Below, in pieces: positions 1 through 7,443 of a stretch of DNA of 44,708 bases. Source of the stretch: Methylobacterium sp. GXS13 (GTDB lineage Bacteria; Pseudomonadota; Alphaproteobacteria; Rhizobiales; Beijerinckiaceae); the NCBI RefSeq assembly GCF_001455965.1, contig NZ_LKKO01000048.1, forward strand, positions 1 through 44,708, written 5' to 3'. The notes under the pieces are model-generated. The model did no database searches. It worked only from the letters and a program-made list of their open reading frames with translations, and was not told the DNA's origin. Positions within the stretch are counted from its first letter, which is position 1. Every line of letters starts with the position of its first letter. Both the position numbers and the translations under genes were made by a program.

Positions 1-79
1 GCAGCGTCAGGTAGGGCGCAACCAGCGCCCACTCCTCATCGGAAACATCGGACGGATACAGCTTGCGGGTCGCGCTCAT
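1..79 (-). CDS. IS5-type transposase, N-terminal piece (runs off left edge)
   Basis: Read on the minus strand from the ATG at 79-77, the first 26 codons include YPSDVSDEEWALVAPYL. This is the usual opening of IS5-family (IS402/IS427-like, DUF4096) transposases, which cut and rejoin the insertion sequence. Only the N-terminus is inside the window, so it cannot be told whether the DDE catalytic part is intact. It abuts a broken efflux gene, which fits an insertion that truncated it. Confidence 0.75.
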   Translation of the reverse strand, partial: MSATRKLYPSDVSDEEWALVAPYLTL

Positions 80-125
80 CCCCGCTCATCTGAGCATCAG
101 CCCGACCCAGGTCCATAACAGCCTC
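1..125 (-). mobile_element. End of an IS5-family insertion sequence (partial)
   Basis: The transposase start lies about 46 bp from the point where similarity to an EmrB-type efflux protein stops. On the minus strand the junction reads CCTA then GAGGCTGTTATGG. A terminal inverted repeat beginning GAGGCTGTT next to a TA target duplication would fit IS427-group elements. The other end is outside the window, so the exact boundary at about 125 is inferred. Confidence 0.45.
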
Positions 126-600
126 TAGGTGCGCGTGACGTTCACCGTGATCGCCTCGGCCAGCACCGAGAAGTGCATTTGCTCGCTCCGGTCGATCATC
201 GTCGACAGCATCGCGATGCCAATCAAGCCGCCGCGGTTTCGCATCGTGTTCGACAGGCCTGAAGCGTCGGTGGTCTTTTTCGGGCTCAGGCCGACGGTTG
301 AGTGCTGCGAAAGCGTGATCGTGAACAACGGCTGGCCGATGACGCGCAGGAGCTGCGGTAGGATCAGCTGATCGGCCCCGACGTCGTAGGGCAAGCTGAC
401 TTCGATCCAGCAGCTCGTGATGAAGACAGCGTGCCCGTGACGACGAGTAGCCTCGCGTCAATAATTGGCATCAGCAGGAGTATCATCGTAAATAGGACGA
501 TTTGTGGGAGTCCGGATTACATGACCACGTAGCCGATCTGATCGGGGTTGTAGCCCAGGATCTGCACGCGGTAGACTAGATTTATAAAGACCGACCCAAC
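125..600 (-). pseudogene. Remnant of an EmrB/DHA2-family multidrug efflux permease
   Basis: Read leftward from about 600, the minus strand gives LVYRVQILGYNPDQIGYVVM, then a TAA stop at 519-517. It continues in the same frame as SGLPQIVLFTMILLLM and IIDARLLVVTG, then needs a frame change near 400. The last frame gives GADQLILPQLLRVIGQPLF, DASGLSNTMRNRGGLIGIA and RSEQMHFSVLAEAIT. These match successive parts of the C-terminal half of DHA2-type 14-TM exporters of the EmrB/QacA kind, which pump drugs out by proton antiport. The N-terminal half is missing, there is an in-frame stop and at least one frameshift, and the end is cut at the IS element. GC content is well below that of the rest of the window. 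It is a dead gene. Confidence 0.8.
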
Positions 601-1068
601 GCTGGCTGGCGGCTATCCAGCTCCTCAGTGTTAGGACGCTTTTGTCGATACGGGGAAGCAGACTCCCAAAACATACAACGGCTTGCTACCGTCCACAGCC
701 GATAATGGTGTGCCTCGTTCCGTGATGTGCCCTTATGCGAACGGCTGGTCGCAACCAGAAGCGTACGCTTGCAGGATGTTGTGACGGTCCGAGGAGCGAC
801 CGGACTAAATCAAATGGGGTGTGCGAGGTTAGCATTTCAGAGCTGCGACCTACACACAACGCGCGTAATGCAATCAAGGGAGCGTCTGCGGCCGCTTGAG
901 ATGATAGTAATCATCAATACGTTGATCGGAGTTCAAAATCTGTGGCCACCGGCCCCCGGCGGCGCCTACTGTCTGCACCTCCACCCAAACCCCAGAACTC
1001 AAAACCCTTGTCCCCAGCCTGCCCCCACCTCAGATGGGTCAGTTCGCCCTGCCGCCCCCTCGAGGCCT
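601..1068. other. Gene-poor stretch between the accessory scar and dedA
   Basis: About 470 bp with no reading frame that resembles a protein. Positions 601-940 have lower GC and many stops in all frames, like the pseudogene to the left, and look like further decayed accessory DNA. From about 940 the composition returns to that of the chromosome. No RNA gene or clear promoter motif was seen. The dedA promoter should lie in its right part. Confidence 0.4.
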
Positions 1069-1590
1069 ATGGACATCGAAGCCCTGCGCAGCTCGACCCT
1101 CGCCTTCGTCGAGGCGCACAAGGTCTGGACCCCGCTGATCGCCGGGGGGCTCGCCTTCTGCGAGTCGATCGCGATCCTGTCGCTGTTCGTGCCGGCCACC
1201 GTGATCCTGATCGGCATCGGCGCCCTGGTCGGGGGGGCCGACATCCCGCTCTGGCCGGTGATCGGCGCAGCCGCGCTCGGCGCCGCCCTGGGGGATTGGC
1301 TCTCCTACGAGGTCGGGCGCTGGGTCGGGCCGGGCGCCCGCACCAAGTGGCCGCTGCGGCGCTATCCCGACCTCGTCGCCAAGGCGGAACGCTTCATCGG
1401 CCGCTGGGGCATCGCCGCGGTGGCGCTCGGGCGCTTCTTCGGGCCGGCCCGGGCCCTGGTGCCGCTGCTCGCCGGCACCCTCGGCCTGGCGCGGCTGCCG
1501 TTCCAGCTGGCCAACGTCGCCTCGGCCCTGGTCTGGGCCTTCGTGCTGCTCGCCCCCGGGGCCGGGCTGCTCACCTGGCTCGACCGATGA
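1069..1590 (+). CDS. DedA-family (SNARE-associated/VTT) membrane protein
   Basis: 173 residues, with several hydrophobic segments (about 20-40, 45-75, 120-140 and 145-170). DedA signatures are visible: FCESIAILSLFVPATVILIG near residues 25-45, then GDWLSYEVGR, then GRFFGPARALVPLLAGTLGL. The acidic residue in the first segment and the arginine of GRFFGPAR match residues conserved in this family. DedA proteins are inner-membrane proteins linked to lipid-carrier translocation and proton-motive-force homeostasis; the substrate here is unknown. The frame is open further upstream to 727, but that part is low-complexity and unlike the family, so the ATG at 1069 is preferred. It precedes the next gene by 16 bp, suggesting cotranscription. 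Confidence 0.85.
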   Translation: MDIEALRSSTLAFVEAHKVWTPLIAGGLAFCESIAILSLFVPATVILIGIGALVGGADIPLWPVIGAAALGAALGDWLSYEVGRWVGPGARTKWPLRRYPDLVAKAERFIGRWGIAAVALGRFFGPARALVPLLAGTLGLARLPFQLANVASALVWAFVLLAPGAGLLTWLDR

Positions 1591-1606
1591 TCCGCAAGGC
1601 CCGCTG

Positions 1607-2392
1607 ATGCGCCGCTTCCCCCCGGAGCGCATCGTCTGCCTCACCGAGGAGACCGTCGAGACCCTGTACCTTCTGGGCGAGGAGGAAAGGATCGTCGGCG
1701 TCTCGGGCTACGCGGTGCGCCCGCCCCGGGTCCGCCGGGAGAAGCCCCGGGTTTCGGCCTTCACCAGCGCCGACCTCCCCAAGATCCTGGCGCTGGCGCC
1801 GGACCTCGTCCTGGCGTTTTCCGACCTCCAGGCCGACATCGTCGCCGACCTGGCCCGCGCGGGTATCGCCGTCCACCTGTTCAACCAGAGGGATGTTGCG
1901 GGCTGCCTGGCGATGATTCGCACCCTGGGGGCCCTGGTCGGGGTTCCGGAGCGGGCCGCGGCGCTCGCCCAATCCTTCGCCGAGTCCCTACAAAGGGCTG
2001 ACGAGCGCGCGAAGGGAACGCCCCGCCTGCGCGTGTACTTCGAAGAGTGGGACGCGCCGATGATCTCCGGAATCGGTTGGGTCTCCGAATTGATCGGCTA
2101 TGCCGGGGGGCAGGACGTCTTCCCCGAGCTCAGTCGGCAGCCTGCCGCGAAGGACCGGATCGTCACCGCCGACCAAGTGATCGCCGCCGCCCCCGACGTG
2201 ATCCTGGCCTCCTGGTGCGGCAAGAAGGTCAACATCGATCGCATCCGCGCCCGCCCCGGCTGGGACGCGATCCCGGCGGTGCGAGACGGCCGGATCCACG
2301 AGATCAAAGCCCCGCTGATCCTCCAGCCGGGGCCGGCCGCGCTCGCCGACGGCTTTGCCGCGATCCAGGTTTTTTTGGGACTAAGCCCTTGA
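1607..2392 (+). CDS. BtuF-like substrate-binding protein (Peripla_BP_2 fold), no signal peptide
   Basis: 261 residues. The opening RIVCLTEETVETLYLLGEE followed by RIVGVSGY is the standard start of the Peripla_BP_2 domain of B12 and iron-siderophore binding proteins (BtuF/FhuD type). Later features are LALAPDLVLAFSDLQ, GRIHEIKAPLILQPGPAALADG and a helix linking two lobes. There is no signal peptide: the domain starts almost at the N-terminus, so the protein as encoded would stay in the cytoplasm. No ABC permease or ATPase gene is next to it. Such orphan, leaderless forms are commonly annotated as cobalamin-binding proteins; the ligand cannot be read from the sequence. It probably shares a transcript with the dedA-type gene. 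Confidence 0.8.
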   Translation: MRRFPPERIVCLTEETVETLYLLGEEERIVGVSGYAVRPPRVRREKPRVSAFTSADLPKILALAPDLVLAFSDLQADIVADLARAGIAVHLFNQRDVAGCLAMIRTLGALVGVPERAAALAQSFAESLQRADERAKGTPRLRVYFEEWDAPMISGIGWVSELIGYAGGQDVFPELSRQPAAKDRIVTADQVIAAAPDVILASWCGKKVNIDRIRARPGWDAIPAVRDGRIHEIKAPLILQPGPAALADGFAAIQVFLGLSP

Positions 2393-2456
2393 TCGAGGAT
2401 AGTTCTTTCCGGCACGATCCGGGAGTGATGCCGCGCCGCAGGTGACGGGAGCGGCG

Positions 2457-2481
2457 CGATTCGACAGGATGTCCCGAATCG
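2457..2481. promoter_or_regulatory. 7-bp inverted repeat upstream of mmcB
   Basis: CGATTCG (2457-2463) and CGAATCG (2475-2481) form a perfect inverted repeat around an 11-bp spacer, ending 23 bp before the preferred mmcB start. It could be a repressor site. It does not match the alphaproteobacterial LexA box GTTC-N7-GTTC, although mmcB is SOS-linked in Caulobacter. If mmcB starts at 2469 or 2442, part of it would be coding. Confidence 0.3.
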
Positions 2482-2504
2482 ACACAGGCACATCCCGATA
2501 CCGC

Positions 2505-3011
2505 ATGTCCGCTTCCCTCGGCCTCCCCGCCCTCCCGGCGGGCACCCTGATCCTGCCCCCCGATGGACGGCAATCGCCCACCGCCCTGCGGATCCAGCGC
2601 GGCGTGCGCCGCCTCTTCTCCGAGATGGGCTGCGTCTCCCTTCCGGAATTCTCCTTGGTCAACGGCCGCCGCGCCGACGTCATCGCTCTGTGCGGCGCCG
2701 GACGCCTCACCATCGTGGAGATCAAGTCGAGCGTCGCGGATTTCCGCGCGGACCGAAAGTGGCCTGATTACAAGGACTTCTGCGACCGGTTCTTCTTCGC
2801 GATTCCCGAGGACGTGCCCGAATCCCTGATCCCGGAGGAGTGCGGCCTGATCGTCGCCGACGGCTACGGCGCCGGCATCCTGCGGGACGCCCCCGAGCAC
2901 CCGCTCAGCGGCCCCCGCCGCAAGGCCGTCACCCTCCGCTTCGCCCACAGCGCCGCCCGCATCCTCCACGCCCTGGCCGATCCCGGCGCGGTGCGGGAAG
3001 GAGCGCTTTAA
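2505..3011 (+). CDS. mmcB: MmcB-family DNA repair protein (PD-(D/E)XK nuclease-like)
   Basis: 168 residues from the ATG at 2505. Alternative in-frame starts are ATG 2469 and GTG 2442; 2505 gives the usual family N-terminus. The core has the PD-(D/E)XK arrangement: an acidic residue in NGRRADVIAL, then LTIVEIKSS with the E-x-K pair, then SVADFRADRKWPDYKDFCDRF. MmcB (DUF2075/COG5321-type) is a putative cytoplasmic nuclease implicated in DNA-damage survival in alphaproteobacteria; its substrate is not firmly known. Its neighbours are not repair genes. It ends just before a structured repeat. Confidence 0.85.
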   Translation: MSASLGLPALPAGTLILPPDGRQSPTALRIQRGVRRLFSEMGCVSLPEFSLVNGRRADVIALCGAGRLTIVEIKSSVADFRADRKWPDYKDFCDRFFFAIPEDVPESLIPEECGLIVADGYGAGILRDAPEHPLSGPRRKAVTLRFAHSAARILHALADPGAVREGAL

Positions 3012-3035
3012 CAAGGTATTCTAAGGGGTTATGCC

Positions 3036-3121
3036 ATTGGACGGGGTTCTGGGGCGAAGCCCCGATGCAGCAAGGCTCCGCCCTGCATCCGCCAAAAGTC
3101 CCGGACTTTTTGAAGCCCTGA
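3036..3121 (+). repeat. Family-1 intergenic palindromic repeat, copy A (shortened)
   Basis: This contains GGGGC-gaa-GCCCC, an AGGCTCCGCCCTGCATCCGC block and AAAAGTCCCGGACTTTTTGAA. The same order of small hairpins appears at 35950, 38978 and, inverted, 26848. The left AAAGGGC/GCCCTTT hairpin of the full copies is degraded here. It lies between mmcB and the antiporter gene, which are codirectional. Confidence 0.7.
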
Positions 3122-3153
3122 CGTTTTCGTGAAGACTGCGCTATGGCCGGGTG

Positions 3154-4764
3154 ATGACGCCCGTTGCCCTGTTCGAATTGATCCTCACGCTCCTCGGGGC
3201 GGCCCTGTTGCTGTCTTTGATGGCCAAGCGGCTCGGATTTCCCCCGGCCGCCGCCCTGGTGCTCGGCGGCATGGCGCTGGCGGTGGCGCCGGGCCTGCCG
3301 GCCTTCGATCTCGATCCGGACCTGATCATGGTCCTGTTCCTGCCGCCGCTGCTGCTCGAATCCGCCTATTTCACCGTCTGGCGCGATTTCCGAGCGAGCC
3401 TCGGCCCGATCCTGTCGCTGTCGCTGGGCGCCGTGCTGTTCACCACCCTGGTGGTCGGGCTCGTCGCCCACGCGGTGGTGTCGGCCCTGCCCTGGGCCGC
3501 CTGCTTCGCGCTCGGCGCCATCGTGTCGCCACCGGACGCCGTCGCCGCCAAGGCGGTGTTGGCCCGGGTCGCCCTGCCCCGCCAAATGGTGACGGTCCTG
3601 GAGGGCGAGAGCCTCGTCAACGACGCGTCGGGCCTCGTGCTCTACCGCTTCGCCGTGGCGGCGGCGCTGACCGGCAGCTTCAGCGCATGGGCGGCGGCGG
3701 GCAGCTTCGCCTGGCTGGCGGTGGCGGGCGTCGCGGTGGGGCTCGCCTGCGGTCTCGCGGTGAATGCGCTGGTACGGCGCCTGCACGACGCCAACGCCGT
3801 GACGGTGCTGAGCTTTCTTGCCTCCTACACGGCCTATCTCGCGGCCGAGGAAATCCACGCCTCCGGGGTGCTCGCCGTGGTCGCCTGCGGCCTGATGATG
3901 GGTGGGCAAGAGCACGAGACCTTCGACGCCCATGTCCGGCGCCACGCCGTGGCGGTGTGGGAATTCGTGGTCTTCGTGCTGGAAGCCCTGGTCTTCGTGC
4001 TGATCGGGCTGGCCCTGCGCGGCGTGCTCGCCCGGACCGGGGGCGATCTCGGGCCGCTCGTCACGGGTCTGCCCCTGGCGGTCACCGTCACGGCGGCCTG
4101 CGTGGTCGCCCGGCTGCTCTGGGTCTTCCCGGCCGTCTACCTGCGATGGACCTTGTCGGCCCGGGTGCGCGCCCAGGAACCCCGCCCGGACCCGCGGGTG
4201 CCGCTGATCATCGGTTGGGCCGGCATGCGGCTGCCGGTGACGCTCGCCGCCGCTCTGGCGCTGCCGGTGGATTTTCCGGGTCGCGACGCGATCCTGGTGG
4301 CGGCCTTCGCTGTGATCCTGTTCACCGTTTTGATCCAGGGTACGACGCTCGGTCCGCTAATCCGGACGCTGCGCCTCGACCCGAACCAGAGCCTGCCGGA
4401 TGGCCATCTCGACGCCGCGATGGCCCGGGTGGTGGTGAGCGAGGCCGGGCTCGCCGCCCTGGAGCGGCTGGTGGCACCCGGATCCGGCGCGCTGCAGCAT
4501 CCGCGTTTGGTGGAGGAATATCGTCGGCGGGTGCGGGCAGTATCCCGGGACCGCGACGAGCGTGGGGCGCTGGCCGCCGAGAAGACCGAGCATTTCGCCG
4601 CCGCGTTGCTGGCCGTGCGATCCGGCCGCTCGGCGCTGATCGCGCTGCACCAGGAGAACCGCATCCATAGCTCGGTGCTGCGGACGCTGGAGGGGGAGAT
4701 CGACCTGGAGGAGCTCCACCTGAAGCGCCTCGCTGGCGCGCCGGCGGCCCATGGCGCGGCCTGA
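3154..4764 (+). CDS. CPA1-family Na+(K+)/H+ antiporter
   Basis: 536 residues from the ATG at 3154; an overlapping GTG at 3151 is the alternative. About twelve hydrophobic segments fill residues 1-400. CPA1 landmarks are MVLFLPPLLLESAYF, ALGAIVSPPDAVAAKAVL with the paired S-P-P-D region, and LEGESLVNDASGLVLYRFAV with the ND pair of the transport site. The last 130 residues are hydrophilic and charged (cytoplasmic tail). The protein should exchange Na+ or K+ for protons across the inner membrane for pH and salt homeostasis; cation choice cannot be told. It is preceded by a family-1 repeat and converges with the next gene. Confidence 0.9.
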   Translation: MTPVALFELILTLLGAALLLSLMAKRLGFPPAAALVLGGMALAVAPGLPAFDLDPDLIMVLFLPPLLLESAYFTVWRDFRASLGPILSLSLGAVLFTTLVVGLVAHAVVSALPWAACFALGAIVSPPDAVAAKAVLARVALPRQMVTVLEGESLVNDASGLVLYRFAVAAALTGSFSAWAAAGSFAWLAVAGVAVGLACGLAVNALVRRLHDANAVTVLSFLASYTAYLAAEEIHASGVLAVVACGLMMGGQEHETFDAHVRRHAVAVWEFVVFVLEALVFVLIGLALRGVLARTGGDLGPLVTGLPLAVTVTAACVVARLLWVFPAVYLRWTLSARVRAQEPRPDPRVPLIIGWAGMRLPVTLAAALALPVDFPGRDAILVAAFAVILFTVLIQGTTLGPLIRTLRLDPNQSLPDGHLDAAMARVVVSEAGLAALERLVAPGSGALQHPRLVEEYRRRVRAVSRDRDERGALAAEKTEHFAAALLAVRSGRSALIALHQENRIHSSVLRTLEGEIDLEELHLKRLAGAPAAHGAA

Positions 4765-4789
4765 TGAGCCGCGCCTGACGCTGCTGACC

Positions 4790-5065
4790 TCAGTGGGTGA
4801 TGCAGGCGTCGGACGGGGTGTTGTAGCCGCTGTAGACGACCCGAACCTTGCGCAGGCAGGGCGCTGCCTCCTTGGGGGCCGCCACGGGGGAGACCTCCAC
4901 GGGCTCAACTCGCAGGGTCGCCGTAATGGTCGGCTCCTCCGGGGTCGCCAGCGCGCGGCTGGCGCTCATCACGAACGGGGTGGCGGCCATGGCGGAGACG
5001 GCGATGGCGGCCAGGACGGCGAGGTTCTTGCGGCCGAAATCGTTAAGCTTGCGAGCCTGTTGCAT
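4790..5065 (-). CDS. Small exported protein of unknown function
   Basis: 91 residues from the ATG at 5065-5063. The N-terminus has a short positively charged head (ARKLNDFGRKN) and a hydrophobic stretch (LAVLAAIAVSAMAATPFVM), with a likely signal-peptidase site after SASRA. The mature part is about 55 residues with an acidic, proline-rich start and two cysteines (in APCLRKV and SDACITH) that could form a disulfide in the periplasm. The frame is open upstream, but that part is unlike a protein N-terminus, so the start before the signal peptide is chosen. It converges with the antiporter gene. I do not recognise a family. Confidence 0.65.
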   Translation of the reverse strand: MQQARKLNDFGRKNLAVLAAIAVSAMAATPFVMSASRALATPEEPTITATLRVEPVEVSPVAAPKEAAPCLRKVRVVYSGYNTPSDACITH

Positions 5066-5208
5066 GATCGGTGGTCCGTCCTGTTCGGCGCGCTGACGCT
5101 GCCGAAATCCCCTGTTTGCGGCGATAACTTGGCCGCGAACTTGACGGTTCCCGCTATGCCCCGAAAACAGTCGAGCTGGCGTGCTGGCCCGCACCCACGG
5201 CGATGATG

Positions 5209-5667
5209 TCAGAGGATCTTGCGGTATTGGACGAAGCCCGACCGCTCGGCGATCCGGTCGTAGAGCAGCATCGCGTCGGTATTGGTCTCGTGGGTGAGCC
5301 AGTGGACGCGCGAACACCCGGCGGCCTGCGCAACGTCATAGACATGCGTGATCAGCCGGCGTCCGATTCCCGCGCCGCGGGCAACATCCGCCACGAACAG
5401 ATCCTGGAGGTAGCAGTAATCGCCGATCGTCCAGGCCGAGCGATGGCGGATGTGGTGGACGAGGCCGACTGCCTCCCCGTCCCGCCAGGCTAGGGCGCCG
5501 TCCACCGGCTCGGACGGATCGTTGAGGCGGCCCCAGGTGCTCTCTGTGACCGCCTCGGCGAGGTCGACCTTGTAGAAGGCCTGGTAGCCTTCCCACAGCG
5601 GCAGCCACGCGGCCCGGTCCCCCGCGCCGATCGGGCGGATCTCGATTCTGTCCGGGCTGATGATCAT
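5209..5667 (-). CDS. GNAT-family N-acetyltransferase
   Basis: 152 residues from the ATG at 5667-5665, with a purine-rich GGAGAGGCGG just upstream. The GNAT fold is shown by an opening strand (RIEIRPIGAGDRAAWLPLW), strand 4 (YCYLQDLFVADVARGAG), the acetyl-CoA pyrophosphate-binding loop RGAGIGRRL near residues 97-105, and the closing WLTHETNTDAMLLYDRIAE segment. It would move an acetyl group from acetyl-CoA to an amine in the cytoplasm; the acceptor is unknown. It is divergent from glyQ with 147 bp between the starts. Confidence 0.85.
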   Translation of the reverse strand: MIISPDRIEIRPIGAGDRAAWLPLWEGYQAFYKVDLAEAVTESTWGRLNDPSEPVDGALAWRDGEAVGLVHHIRHRSAWTIGDYCYLQDLFVADVARGAGIGRRLITHVYDVAQAAGCSRVHWLTHETNTDAMLLYDRIAERSGFVQYRKIL

Positions 5668-5814
5668 GATCCGCCTCTCCCCCGCTGCGTGGGGGCAAGC
5701 TGACCATCGTCCGCCGCCTGGGCGCAAGGGGCGCCCTCGTCTTGCACCCCCCGCCGCCCGCACCTAAACCGGCCCGCCGACCCCCAGACCCGCATCGCCG
5801 AGCCTTCGCCGCCC

Positions 5815-6723
5815 ATGTCCCACAAGAAATCGTTCCAGGGGCTGATCCTGACGCTGCAGGAATTCTGGGCGGCGCAGGGCTGCGTGATCCTCCAGCCCTA
5901 CGACATGGAGGTCGGCGCCGGCACGTTCCATCCGGCGACGACGCTGCGGGCGCTGGGCCCCAAGCCCTGGAAGGCGGCCTATGTCCAGCCGTCGCGCCGG
6001 CCCAAGGACGGCCGCTACGGCGAAAACCCCAACCGGCTCCAGCACTATTACCAGTTCCAGGTGATCCTGAAGCCGAACCCGCCCAACCTGCAGGAGCTCT
6101 ACCTCGCCTCGCTGGACGCGATCGGGGTCGACCTGAAGCTCCACGACATCCGCTTCGTCGAGGACGATTGGGAGAGCCCGACGCTCGGCGCCTGGGGCCT
6201 CGGCTGGGAATGCTGGTGCGACGGGATGGAGGTCAGCCAGTTCACCTACTTCCAGCAGGTGGCCGGCTTCGAATGCGCCCCCGTGGCCGGCGAGCTGACC
6301 TACGGGCTCGAGCGGCTCGCCATGTACGTCCAGGGCGTCGAGAACGTCTACGACCTCGACTTCAACGGCGCCGAGGGGGCCGACCGGATCACCTACGGCG
6401 ACGTGTTCCTGCAGGCCGAGCAGGAATATTCCCGGCACAATTTCGAAGCGGCCGACACGGCGATGCTGTTCCGCCAGTTCACCGACGCGGAGGCCGCCTG
6501 CCGGTCCTATCTCGACGCCGGCGCGCCCGCCGCCGAGACCGAGCGCCACCGTATGGCGCAGCCGGCCTACGACCAGTGCATCAAGGCGAGCCATGTCTTC
6601 AACCTGCTCGACGCCCGCGGCGTGATCTCGGTCACTGAGCGCCAGAGCTACATCCTGCGGGTGCGGGAACTCGCCAAGGCTTGCGGCGCGGCGTGGCTCA
6701 AGACGGCGGCCGGCGGGGCGTGA
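5815..6723 (+). CDS. glyQ: Glycyl-tRNA synthetase alpha subunit
   Basis: 302 residues, the normal length for the bacterial alpha2-beta2 type GlyRS alpha chain. Typical segments are ILTLQEFWAAQGCVILQPYD, GAGTFHPATTLRALG, RYGENPNRLQHYYQFQVI and GWECWCDGMEVSQFTYFQQ. The alpha subunit carries the class II catalytic core that activates glycine with ATP; it works with GlyS to charge tRNA-Gly. There is no obvious Shine-Dalgarno before the ATG. Its partner glyS starts at 7949, 1.2 kb away, with two minus-strand genes and one plus-strand gene between, so the usual tight glyQS pairing is broken up here. Confidence 0.97.
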   Translation: MSHKKSFQGLILTLQEFWAAQGCVILQPYDMEVGAGTFHPATTLRALGPKPWKAAYVQPSRRPKDGRYGENPNRLQHYYQFQVILKPNPPNLQELYLASLDAIGVDLKLHDIRFVEDDWESPTLGAWGLGWECWCDGMEVSQFTYFQQVAGFECAPVAGELTYGLERLAMYVQGVENVYDLDFNGAEGADRITYGDVFLQAEQEYSRHNFEAADTAMLFRQFTDAEAACRSYLDAGAPAAETERHRMAQPAYDQCIKASHVFNLLDARGVISVTERQSYILRVRELAKACGAAWLKTAAGGA

Positions 6724-6727
6724 GGCC

Positions 6728-7057
6728 TCAAAGCGGATAGGCGGTGCAGAAGAAGCGCCGCGGATCGCCGGGCTTCGATTGCCACACGGACCGGAACAGC
6801 GGGTTGCGGCCATCCGGGCTCTCGAGAGGTCTCTCGTAGTCGAACTGGTGGCCATAGACGTCCGCGAACTCGCGGACGAGTTGGCTCGGGCGGGGATGTC
6901 GGAAGAAGGCGAAGACCAGCACGTCGCCGCCGGATTGCGTGAAGCCGCAGGCCAGCAGGACGCCGCCCTTACGATGATCGGGGTTCAGCAGATAGCCGTG
7001 GATCTTGGATTCGGCGATTGCGAGATCGGGCGTCCAGTCGTCGGGATCGTCGGCCAC
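6728..7057 (-). CDS. DUF6883-type small protein
   Basis: 109 residues. The core pattern ESKIHGYLLNPDHRKGG, then ACGFTQSGGDVLVFAFF, then YGHQFDYERPLESPDGRNP and a C-terminal aromatic strand (RRFFCTAYPL) fits the DUF6883 family of small proteins of unknown function. It is transcribed 5 bp behind the DUF4926 gene and almost certainly with it. DUF6883 and DUF4926 genes are often neighbours, which suggests that the two proteins work as a pair; a toxin-antitoxin-like role is possible but unproven. The pair sits between glyQ and glyS on the other strand, converging with glyQ with only 4 bp between. Confidence 0.7.
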   Translation of the reverse strand: MADDPDDWTPDLAIAESKIHGYLLNPDHRKGGVLLACGFTQSGGDVLVFAFFRHPRPSQLVREFADVYGHQFDYERPLESPDGRNPLFRSVWQSKPGDPRRFFCTAYPL

Positions 7058-7062
7058 CGCCC

Positions 7063-7266
7063 TTAGGCTGCCCGTAGGGCTCCCGCGCGAACCGTGGCGT
7101 TGTCCGCCACCGGTTCGTCGAACTCGACCTCGTAGGCTTCGCCGCCGGCCCAGATGCCGACGATCGTGCCTTCCATACCGGCCGGGATCAGGTAGCCGTC
7201 GTCGGTCTGCATATCGCGCAGCACTGCGACCTCGCTCAGCTCGGCGAAGGCCGGACGGGGCGTCAC
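7063..7266 (-). CDS. DUF4926-type small protein
   Basis: 67 residues from a GTG at 7266-7264. The sequence LSEVAVLRDM, then AGMEGTIVGIWAGGEAYEVEF and a closing ALRAA fits DUF4926, a small all-beta domain with the hallmark G-T-V-V...YEVEF strands. Function is unknown. It is the first gene of a two-gene unit with the DUF6883 gene. Its start codon lies inside a perfect three-copy 8-bp tandem repeat, so repeat-number changes could alter initiation. Confidence 0.7.
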   Translation of the reverse strand: MTPRPAFAELSEVAVLRDMQTDDGYLIPAGMEGTIVGIWAGGEAYEVEFDEPVADNATVRAGALRAA

Positions 7267-7286
7267 GGGATCACGGGATCACGGGA
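7263..7286. repeat. Three perfect 8-bp tandem repeats over a start codon
   Basis: TCACGGGA is repeated exactly three times in 24 bp (7263-7270, 7271-7278, 7279-7286). On the minus strand this reads as repeated CCCGTGA units, and the GTG of the leftmost unit is the likely start of the DUF4926 gene. Gain or loss of a unit would move the ribosome-binding region relative to the start. Confidence 0.85.
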
Positions 7287-7443
7287 CTGATACAGCGTGT
7301 CGAACGACATGCCGCATCATGTGCGCGCGGTTCGCAAACGCGCAAATGCTTCCATGGGTCGTCGGCGGAGCCCCTTGAGCCTTCGCGCGTTGCAACCCCC
7401 GCCAACCGGCGCGCTCCGGCGCGTCCGCAGACGCGGGAATCCC

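Noticed and set aside
727..1068. N-terminal extension of the DedA-type frame
   Set aside because: The frame is open but the residues are low-complexity and Pro-rich near the end and include pseudogene-like DNA. The DedA fold starts at 1069.
1520..1606. Cobalamin riboswitch before the BtuF-like gene
   Set aside because: Only 16 bp separate it from the upstream gene and no B12-box-like sequence was found.
2393..2504. SOS (LexA) box before mmcB
   Set aside because: A GTTC occurs near 2402 but the second GTTC at the correct 7-bp spacing is absent.
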